DNA of 64,000 nt from Flagellimonas myxillae (GCF_023502235.1 NZ_JAMFLY010000002.1:62001-126000); one strand, 5' to 3'. Positions 8,356-16,582 are shown, counted from the stretch's first letter. Program-made: numbers and translations. The notes: generated from the letters alone by a model not told the origin.

Positions 8356-9666
8356 ATGGCAACAGTAAACTTCATGTACCGCTCCACCAGGGAGAACTCA
8401 CCCCTCAACGTAAGGTTTTTGTTTAGGCACGAAAACAAGGATTATGTTTTGGGGGCAAAGAGTGAACTGTATATCTATTCCCATGATGAATTACAGGACA
8501 ACAACAAATTAAGTGCTAAAAAGTATTGGAACGAGCTGCATAGAAAAAAGAAGGCCAAGGACATAAGCCTAGCCAACAAACAAGTCGAAGTCCAAAACAA
8601 AACAAACGCCATTGAAAACTGTGTGCTTGGCGCATTCAAAGAATCGGATGTTCGGGATGTCATAAGCAACAAAAATTGGCTGAAGGAAACCTTGGAACTG
8701 TTTTACCGGCCAATTAAGGAAAATGAAGACATACCTGTTGATTTAATTCCCTTTTTTGAATACTACATTGGCAAAAAGAAAGGGGAGCTTAGCGATGGTC
8801 GCATCAAGACACTACGTGTAACACAACATAAGTTGGAGAAATTTCAATCCGCACGCAAAAAGGTTGTAAAAGTGAACTCCATAAATGATGCTTTTAAAAA
8901 TGAGTTTTCCGATTACTCCAATGAAAAGCAGTACTCCATTAATACTCTACAAAAGGATTTAAAAATAATCAAGACCGTTTGCCGTCATGCTAAATATTTG
9001 GGCTTGGAAGTGCATCCGCAAATGGAAGGCATAAGGTTGCCCCATGAATCTGCGAAGAGTATCTATTTAAACAATGATGAGCTAAACGCTATAAAGGACT
9101 TAGTACTTAAACAGGAGTATTTAGATAATGCCCGTGATTGGCTATTGATTTCATGTTATACAGGGCAAAGGGTTTCGGACTTCATGCGCTTTACAAAAGA
9201 TATGCTTCGATTTGAAGATGATAAGCACTTGCTGGAGTTTAAGCAAGTAAAAACCAATAAACGAATGGTGATTCCAGTTTCAAAAGAAGTTAGGGGAATA
9301 CTGGCTAAAAGGAACGGAGAATTTCCAAGGCCAATCTCCGACCAGCGGTACAATGACTGGATTAAAGTAGTCTGCGAAAAAGCTAAGATTAATGAACTGT
9401 GCGAGGGTAAAAAAAGGGTTAGCATTGCTGCTGAAGGAGTAACGCCAACGAAAAATGATTATAGGGACGTTGTGGGTAAATTTGAAAAATGGGAATTAGT
9501 TACAAGCCATATTGGGCGCAGGAGTTTTGCAACAAACCATTACGGCAAAATCCCAACTACGTTTTTAATATATATCACTGGACACAGCACGGAAAAACAA
9601 TTCCTGTCCTATATAAAAAAGAGCAATAAGGATTTGGCTTTGGAGGCTTATAAATATTTTGAATAA
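8356..9666 (+). CDS. int: tyrosine site-specific integrase
   Basis: 436 residues in the usual Bacteroidota layout: N-terminal arm-binding region (1-~110), core-binding SAM-like domain (~120-215; FFEYYIGKKKGELSDGRIKT) and catalytic domain (~225-436). Catalytic residues can be read in order: Arg in YTGQRVSDF, Lys in VKTNKRMV, His-x-x-Arg in TSHIGRRSFATN, His in TGHSTEKQ, and the nucleophilic Tyr in FLSYIKKS. All are present, so the enzyme should be active. It starts at ATG 8356 just after the CCGTACA repeats and its stop overlaps the next start (TAATG). It should catalyse integration at the tRNA 3' end. Confidence 0.95.
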   Translation: MATVNFMYRSTRENSPLNVRFLFRHENKDYVLGAKSELYIYSHDELQDNNKLSAKKYWNELHRKKKAKDISLANKQVEVQNKTNAIENCVLGAFKESDVRDVISNKNWLKETLELFYRPIKENEDIPVDLIPFFEYYIGKKKGELSDGRIKTLRVTQHKLEKFQSARKKVVKVNSINDAFKNEFSDYSNEKQYSINTLQKDLKIIKTVCRHAKYLGLEVHPQMEGIRLPHESAKSIYLNNDELNAIKDLVLKQEYLDNARDWLLISCYTGQRVSDFMRFTKDMLRFEDDKHLLEFKQVKTNKRMVIPVSKEVRGILAKRNGEFPRPISDQRYNDWIKVVCEKAKINELCEGKKRVSIAAEGVTPTKNDYRDVVGKFEKWELVTSHIGRRSFATNHYGKIPTTFLIYITGHSTEKQFLSYIKKSNKDLALEAYKYFE

Positions 9667-10409
9667 TGGAGGAAAAGAAAGAGGACTATTTTTCAAATTC
9701 GGAGGGCGCCAAATTTAATGTTCCTGTTAATCTTAACGGAAATATTAAAAACACTATCATTTCACTTAATGAATGGTTATCTGAAGAGCCTGAAAGTAAA
9801 CTAAGTGAGAGTGAAATCAATACTTTAGCAAAAACCATAAAAGAAACTTTAAACAGAGCTGAGGACTACGTTTATACCACTACGCTAAATAGTCGTGAAC
9901 TAAATAGATTTTGCGAAGAAGCAAGAGCGCTTTATAGATGTTTTGAATTACTGAATACTCAAATTGGCGAAATAACATATGATGCTGCCTATTTGTTTTA
10001 CCGAGGTGTCGATGATAAGTTAATTGCAACTAAAAGGAAGTATTCGAAACAACTCGATGAATTTAAAGCCAGGGTTTATGATGGTTTATTAACTGCTCCT
10101 AAAGAAGAAATTGAAAACGAATTTCCGCATATTTTTAGGGATTCATTTGCTTACTCCTTGTTTCTTGAAATGAAAAGGGTATATGTAAAAAAAGGAGAAC
10201 AAAGGAATTTCAGTAATCTTTGGTATAACATGTTAGAGGATCAGCACTTAGTCTGTCGTCAAAATGATTATGTTAAATTCTTAATTGAACAATTTGATAT
10301 TAGAATAGAAAGAGTCGTGAGTAACGCTAAAGATGACCAATTGAAAACAGCTTTGTACAACAGCATTAAAGAGAATTTATTAAAACAAAGCTATAAAAGC
10401 ACAATTTAA
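9666..10409 (+). CDS. hypothetical protein coupled to the integrase
   Basis: 247 residues, soluble, helix-rich, acidic at the N-terminus (MEEKKEDYFSNSEG). No signal peptide or membrane helix. The middle has CEEARALYRCFELLNTQIGE and the C-terminus ends in a basic tail. I do not recognise a family. The ATG overlaps the integrase stop by one base, so translation is coupled and the product is likely tied to element maintenance or recombination. A hairpin (10409-10424) follows directly. Confidence 0.6.
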   Translation: MEEKKEDYFSNSEGAKFNVPVNLNGNIKNTIISLNEWLSEEPESKLSESEINTLAKTIKETLNRAEDYVYTTTLNSRELNRFCEEARALYRCFELLNTQIGEITYDAAYLFYRGVDDKLIATKRKYSKQLDEFKARVYDGLLTAPKEEIENEFPHIFRDSFAYSLFLEMKRVYVKKGEQRNFSNLWYNMLEDQHLVCRQNDYVKFLIEQFDIRIERVVSNAKDDQLKTALYNSIKENLLKQSYKSTI

Positions 10410-10424
10410 GCACATTTTTGTGCT
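10409..10424 (+). terminator. small hairpin after the int-linked gene
   Basis: AGCACA, loop TTT..., TGTGCT directly at the stop codon. The stem is 6 bp and no T-run follows, so it may be a weak terminator or an RNA-stability element between the integrase unit and the replication unit. Confidence 0.3.
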
Positions 10425-10483
10425 AAGGTTTTAAACCACTACCTCCCAACTTTGTCCTGCTGAATAATTAAAGACAGGATAAT

Positions 10484-10768
10484 ATGGAATCACCACAATT
10501 TTTTCAACCCATTATTAATGATGTAGTCAACAAGGTTGACGCTCGGGTATCTAAATCTTTGGAACAGTTTAAAAAAGAATTACTGGCTAAAGATGCGAAT
10601 GATGATCTGTTAACTAGGGAACAAGCTGCCGAGTTTTTGCAGATAAACCTTTCAACCTTGTGGCATTGGACAAATGCTGGAAAGATTAAAGCCTACGGAA
10701 TATCTGGTCACAGGAGGTACTACAAAAGAAGTGAGCTGTTGGAAGCATTGCAGCTTGTAAAAAAATAA
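10484..10768 (+). CDS. HTH_17/excisionase-family DNA-binding protein
   Basis: 94 residues. The first 45 are a helical lead; residues ~50-94 (LLTREQAAEFLQINLSTLWHWTNAGKI then GHRRYYKRSELLEAL) form the winged MerR/Xis-type helix-turn-helix of the HTH_17 family. In Bacteroidota elements this protein stands before the replication genes and serves as excisionase or as regulator of excision. A short inverted repeat TCCTG (10455-10459) / CAGGA (10475-10479) lies just before the start and may be its operator. The gene is followed by two more co-oriented genes with 5-10 bp gaps. Confidence 0.8.
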   Translation: MESPQFFQPIINDVVNKVDARVSKSLEQFKKELLAKDANDDLLTREQAAEFLQINLSTLWHWTNAGKIKAYGISGHRRYYKRSELLEALQLVKK

Positions 10769-10777
10769 GGCTATCGT

Positions 10778-11179
10778 ATGGGAAAGAATACAAATAGCCT
10801 TAAAGCTTTGGGCAAGCAAGGTAAACGTAAGAAGAATTTTTCTGTAAAAAAAATAAGTAGCTTTTGGATTCCCGGTTCAAAGGAAAACGATCCGCACTTT
10901 GTAATAGAGGAAGCTTTGCTCCGCACGTGGCTTATTCAACAGGGGTTTCGACGAACAAATCAGTTCCACATTTACAGAGTGCATGACGGAAACATGAAAA
11001 AGCAAAATCGGTTGGATGTCTTTGCCCACACAATTGATTTTGTTGAAAGCCAATCTTCTTCCCTTAAAAAACCCCTTCGCAATAAGTTCATGAGTTGCGC
11101 TTTGAGGCAGTGCGAAGATATTCTGGTTGAACGGAAGGGCACACTTCTTAGCCTGCCCAAAATCAACATAGAACAATAG
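10778..11179 (+). CDS. short paralogue of the N-terminal domain of the SF3 helicase
   Basis: 133 residues, basic N-terminus (KALGKQGKRKKNFSVKK). From residue 28 it aligns with residues 5-~105 of the next gene: (F)W...(K).N...F..EEAL...L...G(F/Y)..., ...D.F..T..F(I/V)..., R..(W/F)M.(C/G)...CEDIL(V/I)(E/K)RK..(L/I)L.SLP..N. So it is a free-standing duplicate of that protein's first domain. It could compete with, or load, the helicase, or form part of an initiation complex. Function unknown; the relationship is direct sequence observation. Confidence 0.65.
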   Translation: MGKNTNSLKALGKQGKRKKNFSVKKISSFWIPGSKENDPHFVIEEALLRTWLIQQGFRRTNQFHIYRVHDGNMKKQNRLDVFAHTIDFVESQSSSLKKPLRNKFMSCALRQCEDILVERKGTLLSLPKINIEQ

Positions 11180-11183
11180 GACT

Positions 11184-12566
11184 ATGGGAAAGAAAGTCAG
11201 AGAATTTTGGGGACTTGGCCCCAAAAATGAATTAGTATTTAAGGAAGCATTGTTTTATGATTTTTTAGAGTTGCATGGGTATAATCGGTTTAGTGCCTTT
11301 GGTGTTTATGTAACCGTCAGGTTAATCAAGGGAGTTGCATTCATAAAAACTCCGCAAGATGTCTTTAATGATACTCTGGTGTTCATTAAGAAGCAAAATG
11401 ATGATGCTTTAAGAACTTGTTGGATGAAGCAGGGCGAGGATATGCTTATCAAACGAAAAGCCATTCTCGGAAGCTTGCCTGAACTCAACCGCGAAAGGTA
11501 TATGGATACAAAAGAAGAAGTCCGCATTTTTTATCGAAACACAATCGCGGTGATTACACCGAAGGGGAGCCGATTTGAATCATATAAAAAGTTTAAAAAA
11601 AGTGGTCAGTTCATTTTTGGTGAACAAATAATCCAAAGGAATTTCCATAGCGATATTAACGAGAATGGGGATTTTGCAAAATTCAGTAGCGTTGTTACCA
11701 ATGACAAAAAACATCTTTTAAGCTATCGAACTACCTTGGGTTATTTAATATCAACTTATAAGAACCCGTCAATAGCAAGAGCGGTCATCGTCTCCGATAT
11801 GCAAAGTCAAATTGAGAATGAAGCATTTGGTAGGTCTGGTAAAGGGATTTTCATTAAAAGTCTTTCCCATATGCTGCAAATTGCCGAATACAATGGAAAG
11901 GCAACGGACTTAAAGCACGACAAATTTGTTTATCAAAATGTTGATTCCCTAACCTCGCTAATGGTACTGCAAGATGTATCCAAAGATTTTGTTTTTGAAA
12001 GTTTGTTTAGTACCCTAACCGATAGCATGAGCATTGAACGCAAGTACCAATCCAAAATCGCTATTCCTTTCTCTGACAGCCCAAAAATTGCATTGACCAC
12101 CAATTACACCATTCCACAAGATTCTGATAGTTATAAGGATAGAAAACACCTTGTTATGCTCAATAACTTTTTCAATGCTGGGAACAAACCTGAAAAGCAT
12201 TTCAAAAGAATGCTCTTTGATTGGAACGAAAAGGAGTGGGCAAAATTCGATAATTATATGGCAGAATGCGTACGCTTGTTTTTGGAAAAGGGGCTGGTGA
12301 GTTTTGTTGACAAACAGTTCGAACGTCAAAAATTGATTAACCAAACATCGGAAGAATTTGTAGAACTTATTGAGAGCCAATACTGTTTGCTTAACCAATA
12401 TTTCAAGATTAAGGAAATCGCCAAAGTATTGGATGTTGGGACAGAGGATGCAAGTTCCAAGAGTAGGGTTGTCGGCAAGTGGATTGATTTATATGCCGCC
12501 TATAAAGGCCATCAGGTTGAAAGAAGGATAAGTGGAGGGGTAGTTAAGATTTGTTTCAGGCCATAG
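11184..12566 (+). CDS. SF3-type helicase / replication protein of the element
   Basis: 460 residues. The N-terminal ~105 residues are shared with the preceding protein. The ATPase part shows a Walker A-like GRSGKGIFIKSL (~residue 213), a Walker B-like SLMVLQDV, and a motif C-like KIALTTNYTI (~residue 293) followed by an arginine-rich stretch, the order seen in superfamily 3 helicases of phage and plasmid replicons (D5/DUF5906-like). The C-terminus (EIAKVLDVGTEDASSKSRVVGKW) resembles a winged helix. It should unwind the element's origin. The start ATG 11184 follows the previous stop by 4 bp. An iteron region follows the stop. Confidence 0.7.
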   Translation: MGKKVREFWGLGPKNELVFKEALFYDFLELHGYNRFSAFGVYVTVRLIKGVAFIKTPQDVFNDTLVFIKKQNDDALRTCWMKQGEDMLIKRKAILGSLPELNRERYMDTKEEVRIFYRNTIAVITPKGSRFESYKKFKKSGQFIFGEQIIQRNFHSDINENGDFAKFSSVVTNDKKHLLSYRTTLGYLISTYKNPSIARAVIVSDMQSQIENEAFGRSGKGIFIKSLSHMLQIAEYNGKATDLKHDKFVYQNVDSLTSLMVLQDVSKDFVFESLFSTLTDSMSIERKYQSKIAIPFSDSPKIALTTNYTIPQDSDSYKDRKHLVMLNNFFNAGNKPEKHFKRMLFDWNEKEWAKFDNYMAECVRLFLEKGLVSFVDKQFERQKLINQTSEEFVELIESQYCLLNQYFKIKEIAKVLDVGTEDASSKSRVVGKWIDLYAAYKGHQVERRISGGVVKICFRP

Positions 12567-12588
12567 GCATGAGAGGGTTTCCAAGGAG

Positions 12589-12804
12589 TTTTATACAAAG
12601 CAACCCTACAGACCCTACAAGCGATTTATTTAACCCTACACAACCCTACACCTGTGTAGAGTAACTATCATTCTTGTCAAGCCCTATAATAAGCCGCATG
12701 ACAATGGAATTGTAGAGTTAGTAGGGTAATTATTAAAAATAGTACGTGTATGTGTATGTATATAAAAAGTTTTTATGCAAAACAACCCTACAGACCCTAC
12801 AAGC
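12589..12804. repeat. ACCCTACA iteron cluster, candidate replication origin
   Basis: The octamer ACCCTACA occurs six times in one direction: 12603-12610, 12612-12619, 12633-12640, 12643-12650, 12785-12792 and 12794-12801. An inverted copy GTAGGGT lies at 12721-12727. Two of the pairs sit in a longer direct repeat, 12589-12622 and 12771-12804, identical at nearly all of 34 positions. An AT-rich tract lies between. Directly repeated short sequences at 9-10 bp spacing next to a replication helicase gene are what iteron origins look like. Confidence 0.6.
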
Positions 12805-12879
12805 AATTAGCTAAAATTAATGACCGTAGAAAAAGAAGAAGCACGGAAAGCTTATTAATAACATTTTAAATTTTTTATT

Positions 12880-13542
12880 ATGAAAAAACTTTTAAAGTTC
12901 AATGAGGATGCCTACAATAACCAAGTGCACACTATCCAAAAAACGCTGACTGTCTTAAAGGACGCATCCGGGAAATTAAGTCGCCATGGCGTGAAAGCAT
13001 CGCCCAAGTCCTTGATGGACGGAAACGTTTACGGTAGAGCCTTTAAACATTACCAAGGGAAATACAAAAACTCCACTTTTTTTGAAGAGGGCATAAGCTT
13101 TGCCAAATACATGGACTTGAAAGAGGTAGATATTGAACCCTTAAAAATTATGGATAAAGAAATCCAAGACCAGTTGGTTATTGTTTTCGGCTTTTATCCC
13201 GAAAACCATCAGTACTATTCGTTCTTTGAGCATAGACCTGCTCCCGAGATACACGCAAAAGCAGGGAAGAAAATCTCACTGCCTATAGCCAAACTTTTCA
13301 AATGGCTCTCGGAAGATAAAATTGAGGTTACATTGCCAAGACATTACTTTGAATTATATGCAACTTCCGATTTGCAAATTCAAAAAATTGAGGATATAGA
13401 TAGCTTTATCTCAGCCAGTCAAAGAATGGAAATACCATATGACTTGGTAAAAAAGGCAGTAGGGTGTTGGCTAAACCACTTAACCCATGACCTTGCTAAT
13501 TATAATATTAACCATCACGAGCTGTTGAGGCTGGTTGGTTAG
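12880..13542 (+). CDS. hypothetical element protein
   Basis: 220 residues, soluble, no signal. The N-terminus is MKKLLKFNEDAYNNQVHTIQ, with a Lys/Ser-rich first third, then an alpha/beta middle (LVIVFGFYPENHQYYSFFEH) and a C-terminal helical part (DLVKKAVGCWLNHLTHDLAN). I do not recognise it. It follows the iteron region and ends at a strong terminator, so it is a single-gene unit, possibly controlled from the iteron region. It lacks the HxH triad and catalytic Tyr pattern of a relaxase. Confidence 0.6.
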   Translation: MKKLLKFNEDAYNNQVHTIQKTLTVLKDASGKLSRHGVKASPKSLMDGNVYGRAFKHYQGKYKNSTFFEEGISFAKYMDLKEVDIEPLKIMDKEIQDQLVIVFGFYPENHQYYSFFEHRPAPEIHAKAGKKISLPIAKLFKWLSEDKIEVTLPRHYFELYATSDLQIQKIEDIDSFISASQRMEIPYDLVKKAVGCWLNHLTHDLANYNINHHELLRLVG

Positions 13543-13600
13543 GATATATAACAGGGCTTGTAAATTGTTTTTAGTTGGTATATTTTTTCCTGTTATCTTG

Positions 13601-13628
13601 AAAGGCCGTCACATTATAGGCGGCCTTT
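13601..13628 (+). terminator. rho-independent terminator
   Basis: AAAGGCCG (13601-13608) pairs with CGGCCTTT (13621-13628), 12-nt loop, then more T. It ends the 12880-13542 gene. Confidence 0.75.
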
Positions 13629-14090
13629 TTCATTGTTTTTCTGCGCAGATAACAAAAAAACTACACTTTAGGTGTCATATTTTGTTTAATCCACTGAAAA
13701 TAAAAGGATTTAAAGTGATGTAAGACAGATGACAACAATGGCCACAAAAAAAGAAATCTGGGGAAAGTAATAGCGTGCTACCGTGCGGACCGTATGGCAA
13801 TCAAAAATAGATTTCCCCAGAGTAACTCAAGATATTTAGGTAATAGCTTGCCTTTAAACGGACATTTGATGAATCGTGTTTGGATGCTTAGCATAGTTCC
13901 AAAAAACATTCATTTTATAGGATTTGGGTCACGTATCGAAGAGCTTTACTTAAACTTATTATCGCTCCCTAAGTGGTAACATACATATAAATCGGCCAGA
14001 TTTCGGTCACGAAAAACACTCCCAAGGCAAATCGGAGTATTCGACCTATTGGCAGGGCTTTGGATTTGATATTTGCCGAATTCACATTCC
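13629..14090. other. 460-bp spacer with a 10-bp inverted repeat
   Basis: No convincing gene. TCTGGGGAAA (13757-13766) and its exact complement TTTCCCCAGA (13812-13821) enclose 45 bp containing GTGCTACCGTGCGGACCGTATGGC. The repeat could be an oriT-type stem, a recombination site or an operator pair. The open frame 13794-13979 has no family character and is not called. Confidence 0.4.
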
Positions 14091-14303
14091 CTAGCAATTA
14101 CATGAACCTTCCTGAACCGGGGGGCATTCTACCGTTCCATAGGAACAATACACACAGCAATCTCCTTGCTTGGGTTTTATCAGCTCCTTGCACTGCTCAC
14201 ATTCGTAAAAGAACTGACATGCCTCCATTGGCATTTCCTCTTCTTTTTTATGACCGCAATTGGGGCAACTAATAGTTGATTTTAGGATTGTTTCTTGGGT
14301 CAT
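14091..14303 (-). CDS. GDCCVxC-domain cysteine-rich protein
   Basis: 70 residues starting MTQETILKSTISCPNCGHKK (ATG 14303). It has two CxxC pairs (CPNC, CEQC) and the signature GDCCVYCSYGTVECPP, so it belongs to the small GDCCVxC proteins often found beside mercury or arsenic resistance genes of Bacteroidota. It probably binds a soft metal ion in the cytoplasm and passes it on. It is the last gene of the metal operon, 4 bp after the MerTP-like gene. The open frame extends further upstream, but that part overlaps MerTP in another frame and looks like shadow. Confidence 0.8.
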   Translation of the reverse strand: MTQETILKSTISCPNCGHKKEEEMPMEACQFFYECEQCKELIKPKQGDCCVYCSYGTVECPPVQEGSCNC

Positions 14304-14307
14304 GAAT

Positions 14308-15582
14308 TTAGTTTTTAGGTGCTTTACAGGAGGAAGAACAGCTTTCATGATCACAGCTTTTGGCCGCATTGGAGCAGGAACTCCAAAGCTCCTCCACGGA
14401 AGGCATTTTTCCTTCACCGAGTAGCTCTTCTCCATATGCTCTGATGTCCACCAACTTTGATTTATAAACTTCCGGATCTCCAAGCTGGGCAAGTGTTTCA
14501 TAATTCAGGAAAAACTCATAGAATGTATCCGTAATCTTATCATGCAATTTATCCTCGTTCTCGGTAGATAACACGGTTTTTTCTTTAACTGTGCTAATAA
14601 TTTGGTCCGCAATAATGGAAGCCTCTTCTTTACTTAACTCGTCCACCTCAGAACCTTTAAGCCAATTTTCACCTTTGCTAAATGATCTGTAGACATCGGT
14701 TTGCTCATCTTTGTACAGTTCTATTGCATTTACTTGATGCTTTGCAAAAATGTTTTCAGATGTGCTTTCTTTTGAACTATTACCTGCTCCTTCCTGCCAG
14801 ACCACGGCGATAACCGTTCCGCCCCTGTTCAACCATGCCTCTGATACCTGGTTGGATTTTTCAAAGTTCTTTAGGATCGGTTTGGCCCTGCTACCACACC
14901 CAATGGCAGGTGCAGCATTGCAAACCAATGGAACTTTATAAAAACTTATGTTTTTATCCCCGTTCATAGCCGTTTGATTGCCCGGCTTTTTTTGGATTAC
15001 TTGATATCCTGTTTCGTTAATCGCGGCTTTTATATTTTCATCATTTACCTGAGAAGGTAAAAAACTTATAATTGCAGTGCCTGCATCATATGAAGCATTA
15101 ACCGATTGCACCCCTTCCAATTGGGCTACCGCATGCTCGATATGTTGCTCACAACCAGCGCATGTCATTCCTTTTACATCCACCGTTATTTCTTTTATGT
15201 TATCGGACATCGCAAAAGTGTCATTTGATTCACTCTCTGGATAGAATATGGAGGAATAGTAGGGAAATGCAAGCATTATTGCGGAAAACATAGTGACAAT
15301 ACCCAGAAATTTCTTGGAATGCCAGAACGAGGTTTTTTCATCCTCGTCACAGGCACATTCCAACTCCTCTTCGGTTCTTGGACGTAACTGCTGATACCAT
15401 GCAAAAGCCAATACCAAAATAGTAAGACCGATTAAATAAGGTCTAAAAGGTTCGATCCACGAAAAAGTCGATGCAATTCCACCTGTTCCAGCCATTAGCG
15501 CCAATACAGGGGTGATACAACATAGGGAAGCCGTAATCGCCGCAAGAACAGAAGTCCCGATCAATTTTTTATTGTTGTTCAT
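14308..15582 (-). CDS. merTP: MerTP-like mercuric transport protein with a long C-terminal extension
   Basis: 424 residues. Residues 1-~125 are MerT-like: helix 1 with the CC pair (ASLCCITPVLALMAG), a second helix pair and a cytoplasmic ACDEDE-type cysteine loop. Residues ~128-200 are a MerP/HMA domain with GMTCAGCEQHIE. Normal fusions stop near here. Residues ~205-400 are an additional domain starting FYKVPLVCNAAPAIGCGSRA that I do not recognise, and the tail is cysteine-rich (SCSNAAKSCDHESCSSSCK). It should take Hg(II), or another soft metal, from the periplasm inward. No mercuric reductase gene (merA) is present in the element. Confidence 0.75.
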   Translation of the reverse strand: MNNNKKLIGTSVLAAITASLCCITPVLALMAGTGGIASTFSWIEPFRPYLIGLTILVLAFAWYQQLRPRTEEELECACDEDEKTSFWHSKKFLGIVTMFSAIMLAFPYYSSIFYPESESNDTFAMSDNIKEITVDVKGMTCAGCEQHIEHAVAQLEGVQSVNASYDAGTAIISFLPSQVNDENIKAAINETGYQVIQKKPGNQTAMNGDKNISFYKVPLVCNAAPAIGCGSRAKPILKNFEKSNQVSEAWLNRGGTVIAVVWQEGAGNSSKESTSENIFAKHQVNAIELYKDEQTDVYRSFSKGENWLKGSEVDELSKEEASIIADQIISTVKEKTVLSTENEDKLHDKITDTFYEFFLNYETLAQLGDPEVYKSKLVDIRAYGEELLGEGKMPSVEELWSSCSNAAKSCDHESCSSSCKAPKN

Positions 15583-15586
15583 AATT

Positions 15587-15955
15587 CTATACCAATACGT
15601 TTTTATCCTTTACCAGTTCAAAAAGAGGACCTAATATGAACGATTTGTCTTTGTTTAGTGCGTAAAAAATGGTCTGTGCCTCTTTCGTGGCATAAATAAG
15701 ATCTCTATCCTTTAACTTCCTCAAATGTTGGGAAATTGCAGAAACGTTCATTTGCAAAATATCACTCAGGTCACAAACGCAAAGTCTTCCCTCTTTTTGC
15801 AACAAAAAAAGAATCTGAAGTCGAACCTTGTTTCCGGCCAAGTTTAGAACTTCGGCGACAAGGCTTAATGAACTATCTAATTCCTCGATTGAAGCACGAC
15901 AGTCCATTATCTGTTTTGCATCTGCTTCTAACCGTATACATATTTGTTTTCCCAT
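15587..15955 (-). CDS. ArsR/SmtB-family metal-responsive repressor
   Basis: 122 residues with a winged helix (LAGNKVRLQILFLLQ, then ILQMNVSAISQHLRKLKDRDLI). Candidate metal ligands are Cys6, Cys19 and the CVC pair in GRLCVCDLSDI, the alpha3 CVC motif that binds As(III), Hg(II) or Cd(II). It heads the minus-strand operon ArsR-MerTP-GDCCVxC (4 bp before MerTP). In Bacteroidota, mer operons are controlled by ArsR-type rather than MerR-type proteins. An operator-like inverted repeat lies directly upstream, so it should repress its own operon until metal binds. Confidence 0.85.
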   Translation of the reverse strand: MGKQICIRLEADAKQIMDCRASIEELDSSLSLVAEVLNLAGNKVRLQILFLLQKEGRLCVCDLSDILQMNVSAISQHLRKLKDRDLIYATKEAQTIFYALNKDKSFILGPLFELVKDKNVLV

Positions 15956-15959
15956 GAAC

Positions 15960-15991
15960 CAAAGATATGTATTTTAGCATTTGCTTAAATA
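15960..15991 (-). promoter_or_regulatory. promoter and ArsR operator of the metal operon
   Basis: On the minus strand the -7 box TATCTTTG (15960-15967) fits TAnnTTTG exactly and lies only 4 nt before the ATG, so the mRNA is probably leaderless. Just upstream, TATTTTAGCA (15970-15979) and TGCTTAAATA (15982-15991) form a 10-2-10 inverted repeat with 9 of 10 matching pairs, typical of ArsR/SmtB operators, placed where a bound repressor would block RNA polymerase. Confidence 0.7.
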
Positions 15992-16163
15992 AAAGAATAC
16001 GTTAAATCATTACCTCCATAAAACGGCCGTTTTATAAATCTGGGTTAGAAAATCTATGTAGTCTTAAAAATTGTTCGTTTTTAGGAACAAGTATGGGGCA
16101 TCTCCTTCTTCATCCGCCTATATGCAAGAAGTAAACCGTAATAACATCGGAAATTTGAATAAA

Positions 16164-16190
16164 AAACATCCCCAATATCTGGGGATGTTT
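16164..16190 (-). terminator. rho-independent terminator
   Basis: AAACATCCCC (16164-16173) pairs perfectly with GGGGATGTTT (16181-16190), 7-nt loop. On the minus strand it is followed by a T-rich run. It lies downstream of another terminator, so it either backs that up or ends a very small transcript. Confidence 0.65.
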
Positions 16191-16324
16191 TCGTGCTCTT
16201 AGCAATATGGAACCATTATTTATCTACCAAATCAGCAGTTTTCTTAAAATTGTCGTCCAAGTTCATTGAAGTTCAAAAAACTCCTGAAAAAACCAGGCTT
16301 GTCTCCATTACTACCGTTCCAAAA

Positions 16325-16350
16325 AAAGAGAGCGATTTACCGCCCTCTTT
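16325..16350 (-). terminator. rho-independent terminator of the DUF2892 operon
   Basis: AAAGAGAGCG and CGCCCTCTTT pair with one mismatch, loop ATTTAC. On the minus strand T7 follows. It lies 22 bp after the DUF2892 stop. Confidence 0.65.
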
Positions 16351-16372
16351 TAACTCAACAAATAGTTAATGA

Positions 16373-16582
16373 TCATTTCTGCTTTACGGCACAAGTGCTT
16401 ATCCCAAAAGGGGCATATAACGGGCAAAAACTGATAAAGCTAGTAAGTACAAACACCCCAGCCAATACAAGTAGCACTATCCCCAAAGTACCGCCAATGT
16501 TACCGGTGTAATATAGCACTCCAATAATTGCAGCAATTATAAATCGGACAATTCGGTCTGCCGACCCCATATTTTTTTTCAT
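16373..16582 (-). CDS. DUF2892 (YgaP-like) small membrane protein
   Basis: 69 residues starting MKKNMGSADRIVRFIIAAII (ATG 16582). The N-terminal NMGSADRxxRxxxA signature and two helices (VRFIIAAIIGVLYYTG and TLGIVLLVLAGVFVLTSFI) followed by FCPLYAPFGISTC are typical of DUF2892, the membrane part of YgaP-type rhodanese proteins. It carries two cysteines in the FCPLY...STC tail. It follows a 31-residue membrane protein by 11 bp and the Crp-family gene, so it probably acts in sulfur or soft-metal handling under that regulator. The open frame continues upstream of 16582 but overlaps the small gene. Confidence 0.85.
   Translation of the reverse strand: MKKNMGSADRIVRFIIAAIIGVLYYTGNIGGTLGIVLLVLAGVFVLTSFISFCPLYAPFGISTCAVKQK

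Larger units (their letters stand above)
15992..16372. other. spacer with a palindrome and two terminators
   Basis: AAAACGGCCGTTTT (16020-16033) is a perfect 14-bp palindrome. Only short stop-bounded frames exist between 16190 and 16325, one of them a 16-residue peptide on the minus strand starting MNLDDNFKKTADLVDK (start 16266). That piece lies between two minus-strand terminators, so it could be a remnant or a very small gene, but it is too short to call. Confidence 0.35.

Noticed and set aside
12880..13542. protein as relaxase or MobA-like
   Set aside because: No HxH motif and no paired Tyr; sequence character is unlike relaxases.
13794..13979. 61-residue frame in the spacer after 12880-13542
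   Set aside because: No start context and no coding-like composition; I see only an inverted repeat there.
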